Shown piece by piece: positions 43,381 to 49,487 of a stretch of DNA of 49,487 nucleotides. The stretch lies in assembly GCA_026987075.1 (NCBI GenBank), contig JALSNI010000026.1, positions 1 to 49,487 on the forward strand, written 5' to 3'. Numbering within the stretch: the first letter of the stretch is position 1; the number at the start of each line of letters is the position of its first letter. The notes under the pieces are model-generated. The model had not been told where the DNA came from. It saw nothing but the letters and a program-made list of their open reading frames with translations, and did no database searches. The DNA is from Persephonella sp. (GTDB taxonomy: Bacteria; Aquificota; Aquificia; Aquificales; Hydrogenothermaceae). The translations under genes were made by a program, and so were the position numbers.

Positions 43381-44241
43381 ATGGAAGATTTCATTTATCA
43401 GCTTTCAAAGGAGATACTGTCAGACCTGTCTTTAGATAAAATGCTCCTTAATGTATCAGATAAGATAAAGGATTACATTGGAGCAGAAAGGGCATCCCTT
43501 TTTGTTTATGACCCTGAGAGAAACAGCCTTAACTCTGTTGTCCTCCTTGCAGATTCAGGAAAAATAAAGAACGTTCAGATACCTGTTGCAAAGGAGAGTA
43601 TAGCAGGATTTACAGCAATTTCAGGAAGAACAGTGAACATAAAAGATGTTCACGACTTTGAAGAACTCAGAAAGATAGACCCCCAGCTGAGATACCACAG
43701 CCCATGGGTTTACATACCTGACGTAAAAACTACCTCAATGATTTCTATTCCTGTAAAAAAGGATGGAAAACTCCTTGGTGTTTTTCAGGCAATAAACAAG
43801 GAGGGTGGATTTACCCAGGAAGACGAGAAGGTATTAGAGAAACTCAGCCCACTTATAGCAATAGCTATTGAAAGAGCACTGTTTATAAACAGATTAGAGA
43901 TGCTCAGAGCTACTGAAAAAACAATTTTAGATAATATAATGGAAGGAGTTGTGCTTGTTGACCTTGATTTGAGGATAAAGGAGATGAATGCGTCATTTAT
44001 AGAAATGTTAGGCTATAGGTATTCTGAAGAAGAGCTTTTAGGAGCAGACATAACAAAATTTATTCCTGCCCTCAAAGAATACAGAAAAAAGTTAGAGTTT
44101 GCTGTTGAAAATGAGATTTCAGAGGAAATCTTTATAGGTATGATGAGAATAAAAATCATACCTGTAGAATGGAATTGCCTTCACAAAAAGGAGATTAAAT
44201 ATATAGCACTGATATTCAGTTTTCCGGTAGGTAGAGTATGA
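43381..44241 (+). CDS. GAF-PAS sensory protein without output domain
   Basis: 286 residues from the ATG at 43381, 7 nt after proS; an in-frame start at 43342 would lie inside proS and is less likely. The GAF domain (about 5-165) has the ISIPVKKDGKLLGVFQAINK core. A PAS domain follows (about 175-270): ILDNIMEGVVLVDLDLRIKEMNASFIEMLGY. There is no kinase, GGDEF or DNA-binding module, so it is a stand-alone sensor or adaptor. It overlaps the ATPase gene by 4 nt (ATGA), so the two proteins are probably made in step and may interact. The ligand is unknown. Confidence 0.82.
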   Translation: MEDFIYQLSKEILSDLSLDKMLLNVSDKIKDYIGAERASLFVYDPERNSLNSVVLLADSGKIKNVQIPVAKESIAGFTAISGRTVNIKDVHDFEELRKIDPQLRYHSPWVYIPDVKTTSMISIPVKKDGKLLGVFQAINKEGGFTQEDEKVLEKLSPLIAIAIERALFINRLEMLRATEKTILDNIMEGVVLVDLDLRIKEMNASFIEMLGYRYSEEELLGADITKFIPALKEYRKKLEFAVENEISEEIFIGMMRIKIIPVEWNCLHKKEIKYIALIFSFPVGRV

Positions 44242-45968
44242 GAGTAAAGATAAAAAGGGCTTCTCCAGAGGTCAGCTTTATTGACCTGATAATAGAGAGA
44301 CTGGGGCTTTCAACAGAGGAGATTCAAAAGTTCCAGCAAAAGGCAAAAGAGCAGAAGAAAAGCCTCCTTCAGATACTTATAGAGCAGGGATATTCAGAAG
44401 AGGAAATAGCAAAAATAAAGGCAGATTACTTTGGATATAAATTTGAAAAACTGACAAACTATGTTCCCCCTGAGGATATCGTAAACATATTCAGTAAGGA
44501 TTTTCTGAAAGAGAGGTTAATCCTTCCCCTGAGCTATCAAGGTGGAATTCTCAAAATAGCAATGGTTGAGCCTACAGACATTGTTAGCATAAATGAGGTG
44601 ATAGAACGGCTCAAGTCCCACGGTATAGAGATAACAGAGGTGGACATAGTAGTAACAACAAAAAAACAGATATTAGAAAAGATAGAGCTGATTTTTGAGG
44701 AAAAGAAAAAGATAGAAGAGCTTCTTAACATATTAGAGTCAGAAAAAGATATACAGCTTGAAGAGATTGAAACAGAAGAAAAAATAACAGAAAAATCTTC
44801 CCCCATAATAGCCCTTGCGAACAAAATTATTGAAGATGCATACAGAAAAGGAGCATCAGACATACACATCCAGCCTACAGAAAACAGTTCTGTTATAAGG
44901 ATGAGAATTGACGGAGACCTTACAGAATACCTCGTTCTTCCCAAGTATGCCCATGAGCCACTGATAACCCGTTATAAAATCATGTCAAATATGAAAATAG
45001 ACGAAAAAAGAGTCCCACAGGATGCACGGATAAATTTTGAGAGATATAATCCCAGTATAAAAGTGGACTTAAGAGTATCAACTGTTCCCACTATTTACGG
45101 TGAAGACCTCGTTATGAGACTCCTCCTCAAGTCTGGAGCAATATTAGATTTAGAAAAGTTAGGATTTTCTGAAGAACATCTAAAACTCTACAGAGAGACC
45201 ATCAGAAAACCATACGGTATTATCCTCCACGTAGGACCCACAGGTTCAGGGAAAACAACAACCCTTTACTCAGCACTTAAGGAGATAGATACACCAGAGA
45301 AAAAGATTATAACCGTTGAAGACCCTGTTGAGTATACCTTGGGAGGTTCTATAGTCCAGACAAGTATAAACCCATTGGCTGGCTATACATTTGCAAAGGC
45401 GATTAAGGCATTCCTCAGACACGACCCTGACGTTATGCTTGTTGGAGAGATAAGAGATTTGGAAACTGCAAGGATAGCCGTTGAAGCGTCTCTTACAGGA
45501 CATTTAGTGTTTTCTACACTTCACACAAATGATGCTGTCTCAACCATAACAAGACTTGAGGAGATGGGAATAGAGAGTTATCTCCTCGCAGACTCACTGC
45601 TTCTTATATGTGCCCAAAGGCTTGTTAAGAAGGTATGCACAAACTGTAAAACTGAGTATAAACCTTCAAAAAAAGAAGAAATAGTTATAAAAAATGCAGG
45701 ATTTGAGATAGATGAAAATACAAGATTATACAAAGGTCTTGGATGTAAGATGTGTAATTTTACAGGTTACAGGGGAAGAACAGGAATTCACGAACTGCTG
45801 AAGGTAGATGACGAGATAAAAAGTATGCTGATAGAAAGGAGAGGAACAGATGAGATAAAAGACATTGCCCTAAAAAAAGGAATGAAAACCCTCAGGCAGG
45901 ATGCTGTCCTGAAGGCTCTGTCAGGAATAACGACGATTGACGAGGTAATAAGGGTAACAATAGAATAA
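44238..45968 (+). CDS. PilB/GspE-type secretion or type IV pilus assembly ATPase
   Basis: 576 residues. An N-terminal T2SSE/MshEN-like domain (about 14-75, LLQILIEQGYSEEEIAKIKADYF) precedes the motor: Walker A GPTGSGKTT (about 333), Asp box, Walker B VMLVGEIRDLETA (about 398) and His box FSTLHTNDA. A zinc-type CxxC (CTNC) and CxxC (CKMC) pair in the C-terminal part is typical of PilB/GspE. The c-di-GMP-binding RLG motif is not clear in the N-domain. Whether it drives a pilus or type II secretion is undecided, since no other pil or gsp gene is nearby. It abuts convergent ychF without a gap. Confidence 0.9.
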   Translation: MRVKIKRASPEVSFIDLIIERLGLSTEEIQKFQQKAKEQKKSLLQILIEQGYSEEEIAKIKADYFGYKFEKLTNYVPPEDIVNIFSKDFLKERLILPLSYQGGILKIAMVEPTDIVSINEVIERLKSHGIEITEVDIVVTTKKQILEKIELIFEEKKKIEELLNILESEKDIQLEEIETEEKITEKSSPIIALANKIIEDAYRKGASDIHIQPTENSSVIRMRIDGDLTEYLVLPKYAHEPLITRYKIMSNMKIDEKRVPQDARINFERYNPSIKVDLRVSTVPTIYGEDLVMRLLLKSGAILDLEKLGFSEEHLKLYRETIRKPYGIILHVGPTGSGKTTTLYSALKEIDTPEKKIITVEDPVEYTLGGSIVQTSINPLAGYTFAKAIKAFLRHDPDVMLVGEIRDLETARIAVEASLTGHLVFSTLHTNDAVSTITRLEEMGIESYLLADSLLLICAQRLVKKVCTNCKTEYKPSKKEEIVIKNAGFEIDENTRLYKGLGCKMCNFTGYRGRTGIHELLKVDDEIKSMLIERRGTDEIKDIALKKGMKTLRQDAVLKALSGITTIDEVIRVTIE

Positions 45969-47081
45969 TCAAACATTAAATCTAAAATGTATCACATCTC
46001 CATCCTGAACTACATAATCTTTTCCTTCTATACGGAGAATTCCTGACTCTTTTGCTTTTTGCAAAGACCCTACCTTTATTAAGTCCTCGTAATTTATCAC
46101 CTCTGCTGCTATAAATCCCCTCTCAAAGTCTGAATGGATTTCACCTGCAGCCTGAGGGGCTTTTGTCCCTTTTTTTATAGTCCATGCCCTTGCTTCCTTT
46201 TCTCCTGCTGTGAAATATGTAATAAGGTCAAGAAGTCGGTATCCTGTTTTTATCATTCTGCTCAGTCCCGGTTCAGAAAGACCGTAAGCCTCCAATATTT
46301 CTTTCCTTTCTTCCTTAGGCAGTTCTACAATCTCCTGCTCCACCTTTCCGCACAGCACTACTACGGGAGCCCCTTCTTTCTCTGCTTTTTCTTTTAGCTG
46401 CTGGACATAAGGATTTCCCTCTCCTTCTGGCAGGTATTCCTCATCTATGTTCGCCACGTACATAACAGGTTTTATAGTCAGGGGAAAGATTGTTTTTTTC
46501 ATGTAATCTATCTCTTCCTCTTCAAACTGGGAGAGATTTGTCCTCAGGGGCTGGAGCTGCTGTAAAACATCTTTTGCCTTTTCTAAAACCTGAACCTCAA
46601 ACTTTGCCTTTTTGTCCCCTGATTTTGCTGGCTTTAAAACCTTTTCTAATCTTTTTTCAACTGTCTGAAGGTCTGCAAGAATGAGCTCTGTTTCAATAAT
46701 CTCTGCATCTCTGACAGGATTAACGCTACCTTCAACATGAACAACGTCTTCATCCTCAAAGCATCTTACAACATGTGCAATGGCAGAGACATTTCTAATA
46801 TTTGATAAAAACTGATTACCTAAACCTTCTCCTTTACTTGCTCCCTTTACAAGCCCTGCAATGTCAACAAACTCAATGGTGGCAGGGATAATCTTCTTAG
46901 AGTTTTCAATCTGGGCTAACTTTTCTAACCTTTCATCTGGGACATCAACAATTCCCACATTTGGGTCAATTGTGCAGAAAGGGTAGTTAGCTACGCCAGC
47001 TTTGGCAGTTTCTGTCAGTGCATTAAATATGGTGGATTTTCCAACATTAGGAAGACCTACTATTCCAATGTTTAGCTTCAT
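45969..47081 (-). CDS. ychF: YchF/OLA1-family ribosome-associated ATPase (Obg-like)
   Basis: 370 residues from the ATG at 47081, with AGGAGG upstream; an in-frame start at 47105 would add eight unusual residues. G1 GIVGLPNVGKSTIFN, G3 DIAGLVKGASKGEGLGN, the NxxE-type G4 (NIDEE, giving ATP rather than GTP preference), and the C-terminal TGS domain (AWTIKKGTKAPQAAGEIHSDFERGFIAAEV). A negative regulator of stress responses and a translation factor in other bacteria. A minus-strand extended -10 lies upstream. Confidence 0.96.
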   Translation of the reverse strand: MKLNIGIVGLPNVGKSTIFNALTETAKAGVANYPFCTIDPNVGIVDVPDERLEKLAQIENSKKIIPATIEFVDIAGLVKGASKGEGLGNQFLSNIRNVSAIAHVVRCFEDEDVVHVEGSVNPVRDAEIIETELILADLQTVEKRLEKVLKPAKSGDKKAKFEVQVLEKAKDVLQQLQPLRTNLSQFEEEEIDYMKKTIFPLTIKPVMYVANIDEEYLPEGEGNPYVQQLKEKAEKEGAPVVVLCGKVEQEIVELPKEERKEILEAYGLSEPGLSRMIKTGYRLLDLITYFTAGEKEARAWTIKKGTKAPQAAGEIHSDFERGFIAAEVINYEDLIKVGSLQKAKESGILRIEGKDYVVQDGDVIHFRFNV

Positions 47082-47117
47082 CTTTCCTCCTGAAAGATTT
47101 TTCACAAAAAGTTATGA

Positions 47118-47126
47118 TATATAACA
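47118..47126 (-). promoter_or_regulatory. Extended -10 element upstream of ychF
   Basis: On the minus strand TGT followed by TATATA (47126 down to 47118). It lies about 37 nt upstream of the ychF ATG. A weak match, without a clear -35. Confidence 0.35.
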
Positions 47127-47132
47127 AAATTT

Positions 47133-47414
47133 TCAAACAGAAGCTGTTTCTTCTGTGGTTTCTTTCTCTTCAGAGAATATCTTTTTCAACCTTCTGTATG
47201 CATCAATTTTGTTGCTGAACAGAGCAACTCTTCTTTCTTCAGGTTTTTCAAAAATGATAAACACCTGATGTTTCCTGAAAGGTTTCACCACAAGGTCAAA
47301 CTTTGTTCCATCTATATATCCGCTTACCCATATCTCTCTGTTTTTATCATAAATAAATATCTCGTATCCGTTCTCTTCACTCACCTTTTTCAAAAATTTC
47401 GTTATCTTTTCCAT
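47133..47414 (-). CDS. Conserved-looking small soluble protein, unknown function
   Basis: 93 residues from the ATG at 47414, five nt after GGAGG. A tandem ATG at 47417 is too close to the ribosome site, and a longer frame to 47531 would overlap the small membrane protein throughout. The sequence is mixed alpha/beta (GYEIFIYDKNREIWVSGY, FDLVVKPF, VFIIFEKPEERRVALF) with a basic helix (KIDAYRRLKKIF) and an acidic, Thr-rich tail. No known motif. It is coupled to the upstream 40-codon membrane gene. Confidence 0.65.
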   Translation of the reverse strand: MEKITKFLKKVSEENGYEIFIYDKNREIWVSGYIDGTKFDLVVKPFRKHQVFIIFEKPEERRVALFSNKIDAYRRLKKIFSEEKETTEETASV

Positions 47415-47536
47415 CATTCCTCCTGCTTCGTTTCTGTCTGTCTGCTTTTTTTTATGGCAGGTCTGATTCTCATATATACTAAGAAAACCATCGTCCCAAC
47501 ATATATGAGAAACATCAAAAATATAAGCCATTTCAT
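47414..47536 (-). CDS. 40-residue single-pass membrane protein
   Basis: Short frame from the ATG at 47536, with TTGGAG upstream. It has one strongly hydrophobic segment (MKWLIFLMFLIYVGTMVFLVY), followed by a basic turn (MRIRPAIKKSR) and a polar tail ending KQEE. By the positive-inside rule the C-terminus is cytoplasmic. Its stop TGA overlaps the ATG of the 93-residue gene, and the ribosome site of that gene lies within its last codons. The extended -10 at 47573-47581 would give a 30-nt leader. The combination of promoter, ribosome site and coupling makes it a likely real gene; the product is unrecognised. Confidence 0.6.
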   Translation of the reverse strand: MKWLIFLMFLIYVGTMVFLVYMRIRPAIKKSRQTETKQEE

Positions 47537-47572
47537 AATATGCTCCAATCTTTTGTTTATAATAGATACTTA

Positions 47573-47581
47573 ATTATATCA
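47573..47581 (-). promoter_or_regulatory. Extended -10 promoter of the small membrane-protein unit
   Basis: On the minus strand TGA followed by TATAAT (47581 down to 47573), the same string as at atpB and proS. On the plus strand a TATAAT (47558-47563) faces the other way for the symporter gene, so the two promoters overlap. Confidence 0.5.
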
Positions 47582-47593
47582 GGAGAGAGGGCA

Positions 47594-48781
47594 TTGAAGG
47601 GTTTTATTTCTGTAGAAAATCTTACTGTTGTAGGTATTGTTTTGGGAATTGTTGCAGGTATTTACCTGCCTGAGCTTATGCTCAGTCTGAAAGTTGTGGG
47701 AGATACTTTTTTAAGTCTATTGAAGATGATTGTTATTCCTCTAATATTTGTATCTATCTTTGTCAGTATTGCTTCCCTTTCTTCCCTTGACGACCTGAAA
47801 GATATGGGAATTAAAGCTTTGATTTATTACTTTTCAACTACTGCTTTGGCAGTTCTGACAGGTCTTGTTGTTACTAATCTTATTCATTTCTCTCCGGAAG
47901 GGATTAAGCATTCAGAAGAAACTGTAAAGGTAAACGATTTTACGTTAGAGAGCTTTATGGATAACCTTATACCTTCCAACATTTTTGAAAGTTTTGCAGA
48001 GGGGAAAGCAATACATGTTATTCTGTTTGCTATTTTGTTTGCTGTAGCTGTTGTTGGCCTGTCTAATGCAAAAAGGGAAACAGTGGTAAGATTTTTTGAC
48101 GGTTCAAACGATGCATTTATGAAGATTGCAAAATGGATTATAGCCCTTACTCCTGTTGGTGTTTTTTCTCTTATCGGTTATGTGGTTGCAGACAAAGGCA
48201 TTGGTGTTATCTTCTCACTGTGGCAGTATGTTGTTGCTGTTATTGGTGCAATCCTGATACATGCCTTTATTAATCTCCCTGTTATAGCTTACATATTTGG
48301 AAGGTTTAATCCATTTTCTTACATGAAAAAGGTCAGAGAGGCTCTGTTAGTTGCATTTTCTACATGTTCTTCCTCGGCTACTCTTCCTGTATCCCTTGAG
48401 GTCTCAACAGAAAAAGGAAAGGTTGACAAGAAGGTGGCAGGATTTGTCCTTCCCCTTGGAGCTACTGTCAATATGGACGGGACAGCCCTTTATGAAGCTG
48501 TTGCAGCCATCTTTATTGCTTCTGTTTTTGGTGTGGAGCTTACCCTTTTTCAGCAGGTTATTATCTTTATTACTGCAACCCTTGCTGCTGTTGGTGCTGC
48601 CAGTATTCCTTCTGCTGGACTGGTTACAATGACCCTCGTGTTTTCTGCTGTTGGACTGCCTTTAGAGGGGATAGCTATCATAATAGCTGTTGACAGATTT
48701 TTGGATATGTTCAGAACAGCAACAAATGTATGGGGAGACCTGATAGGAGCGAAAATTATCTCAAGGTTTATCAATGGTTGA
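47594..48781 (+). CDS. Dicarboxylate/amino acid:cation symporter (DAACS family), TTG start
   Basis: 395 residues from the TTG at 47594, just after AGGAGAGAGG. An in-frame ATG at 47540 lies upstream of the likely -10 (TATAAT, 47558-47563) and is rejected. About eight membrane segments plus two re-entrant loops. The serine-rich loop FSTCSSSATLP and the substrate motif GATVNMDGTALYEA are exact for GltP/DctA-like carriers, and DRFLDMFRTATNVWGD is the C-terminal signature. Glutamate, aspartate or C4-dicarboxylates are the likely substrates, with H+ or Na+. The 3' end overlaps the AEC permease gene by 8 nt. Confidence 0.92.
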   Translation: MKGFISVENLTVVGIVLGIVAGIYLPELMLSLKVVGDTFLSLLKMIVIPLIFVSIFVSIASLSSLDDLKDMGIKALIYYFSTTALAVLTGLVVTNLIHFSPEGIKHSEETVKVNDFTLESFMDNLIPSNIFESFAEGKAIHVILFAILFAVAVVGLSNAKRETVVRFFDGSNDAFMKIAKWIIALTPVGVFSLIGYVVADKGIGVIFSLWQYVVAVIGAILIHAFINLPVIAYIFGRFNPFSYMKKVREALLVAFSTCSSSATLPVSLEVSTEKGKVDKKVAGFVLPLGATVNMDGTALYEAVAAIFIASVFGVELTLFQQVIIFITATLAAVGAASIPSAGLVTMTLVFSAVGLPLEGIAIIIAVDRFLDMFRTATNVWGDLIGAKIISRFING

Positions 48782-49487
48782 AAATCTGTTTTCTGTGGTG
48801 CTGTTTTTTTCACTGGGATATCTGCTGAGAAAGGTAGGCATATTCAGTGAGAAAGATTCTGACCTGCTGATAAAGTTTATCATATATGTGGCTTTTCCTT
48901 CCCTTGTGGTTTACAACATATACCATCTCCAGCTAAGTAGCTCTGTTTTGTGGATTGTTATTTTAGGATGGGGAGTTATCGTTTTTTCCATTGTGCTGTC
49001 TTTTTTTGTCGGTAGAATGCTGAATCTTTCAAAACCGGTTCTTGCATCTTTTGTGATGATGTCCTCTTTTGGTAATACTTCCTTTTTAGGTTTTCCTTTT
49101 CAGCTTGCCCTACTGGGAGAAGAAGGTCTCAGATATGCAGTGGTTTTTGACCAGCTTGCTTCATTTCTTCCTGTTTCTCTCCTGTCTCCTTTTATACTGT
49201 CCTACGGACAGGGGAAGAAGGTAAGTTTAGACCTGAAGAAGGTTATTACCTTTCCTCCATTTATTGCTGTTGTTTTTTCCTTTCTGATAAAAGGTTTTTC
49301 TGTTCCTGATTTTGTTTTAGGCAGTTTAAAATCCCTAGGAATGACTGTTATTCCCCTTGCCCTTTTTTCTGTGGGGGTTAATCTGAGATTTTCAAAAGTG
49401 AAAGACAGACTGAGGGATATATCTGCCGTCATACTGATAAAAATGATTGTTGTTCCTGCTGTTTTTCTTGGTTTTCTCTTGTTTGTA
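48774..49487 (+). CDS. AEC-family permease (auxin efflux carrier-like), partial
   Basis: 238 codons are present and the frame is open to the window edge. The ATG at 48774 overlaps the symporter gene by 8 nt. Hydrophobic, with repeated membrane segments. MVENLFSVVLFFSLGYLLRKVGIFS, ASFVMMSSFGNTSFLGFPF and the second-half VIPLALFSVGVNL match the AEC/YfdV family, whose members export or import organic acids such as malate and malonate. A typical AEC protein is about 300-320 residues, so roughly 70 are missing. Coupling to the dicarboxylate symporter suggests organic-acid transport. Confidence 0.85.
   Translation, partial: MVENLFSVVLFFSLGYLLRKVGIFSEKDSDLLIKFIIYVAFPSLVVYNIYHLQLSSSVLWIVILGWGVIVFSIVLSFFVGRMLNLSKPVLASFVMMSSFGNTSFLGFPFQLALLGEEGLRYAVVFDQLASFLPVSLLSPFILSYGQGKKVSLDLKKVITFPPFIAVVFSFLIKGFSVPDFVLGSLKSLGMTVIPLALFSVGVNLRFSKVKDRLRDISAVILIKMIVVPAVFLGFLLFV

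Noticed and set aside
47415-47531. Extension of the 93-residue protein to 47531
   Set aside because: The extra frame overlaps the 40-residue membrane gene throughout and lacks a ribosome site, whereas GGAGG sits before the ATG at 47414.
47540-47593. ATG at 47540 as start of the symporter
   Set aside because: It lies upstream of the likely -10 at 47558-47563, has no ribosome site, and gives atypical N-terminal residues; the TTG at 47594 follows AGGAGAGAGG.

Overview
The window reads as chromosome from an AT-rich, probably thermophilic bacterium of the phylum Aquificota, most likely a Hydrogenothermaceae (Persephonella-like) species. This placement is inferred, not searched. It rests on AT-rich coding with heavy AGA/AGG arginine and lysine use, a proton-type ATP synthase c subunit with a cleavable signal peptide, a two-gene (b', b) stator, scattered ATP synthase genes, and small Cys-rich and sulfur-related accessory proteins. 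Coding density is very high, many neighbours overlap by 1 to 30 nt, and I see no insertion sequence, prophage, CRISPR array or transfer island. Almost every large gene is a recognisable core gene.

Layout. 1-5.0 kb (minus): trmFO (cut by the window edge), a CPA2 antiporter, moaE, a thioredoxin-fold lipoprotein, an aspartate aminotransferase and a YgfZ-like protein. 5.06-6.85 kb (plus): tlyA and a LysR regulator, followed by a small intergenic transcription unit that looks like an undescribed C-rich sRNA. 6.97-10.35 kb (minus): tmk-holB-ricT-kdsD. 10.46 kb: nfu (plus). 10.8-13.5 kb: glnE (minus). 13.5-15.5 kb (plus): an HtrA-type lipoprotein and a group 2 sigma factor. 15.7-17.6 kb (minus): tyrS, a YqaA-like membrane protein and a 60-residue Cys protein. 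17.7-21.1 kb (plus): argD and rnr. 21.1-26.6 kb (plus): ATP synthase b', b, delta, alpha, gamma and beta, closed by a strong terminator. 26.7-28.7 kb: a globin-sensor/CZB/degenerate GGDEF/EAL protein. 28.6-30.9 kb (minus): ctpA and tsaD. 31.0-33.7 kb (plus): aroC, then atpB, a UspA-like gene and atpE.

33.76-40.15 kb is a long plus-strand run of core information genes: rpmH-rnpA-yidD-yidC-mnmE-rho-rpmE-prfA and tRNA-Arg(ACG). After it come a small secreted Cys-rich ORF and tRNA-Ala(GGC). 40.5-41.6 kb (minus) is a YeeE/YedE pair. 41.7-46.0 kb (plus): proS, a GAF-PAS protein and a PilB/GspE ATPase. 46.0-47.5 kb (minus): ychF and a two-gene unit of a 40-residue membrane protein plus a 93-residue protein. 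47.6 kb to the end (plus): a dicarboxylate/amino-acid symporter and an AEC permease cut by the edge.

How it works together. The ATP synthase is split over two loci, with no epsilon gene here. A UspA-like protein sits inside the membrane-sector unit. Two modules suggest environmental signalling: the globin/zinc-site c-di-GMP phosphodiesterase, and the GAF-PAS protein translationally coupled to the pilus or secretion ATPase. The HtrA lipoprotein plus sigma factor pair suggests an envelope-stress or adaptation unit. Several promoters share an extended -10 (TGn-TATAAT). The most novel-looking element is the roughly 70-nt stand-alone RNA at 6907-6975, with a C/U-rich stretch complementary to Shine-Dalgarno sequences.
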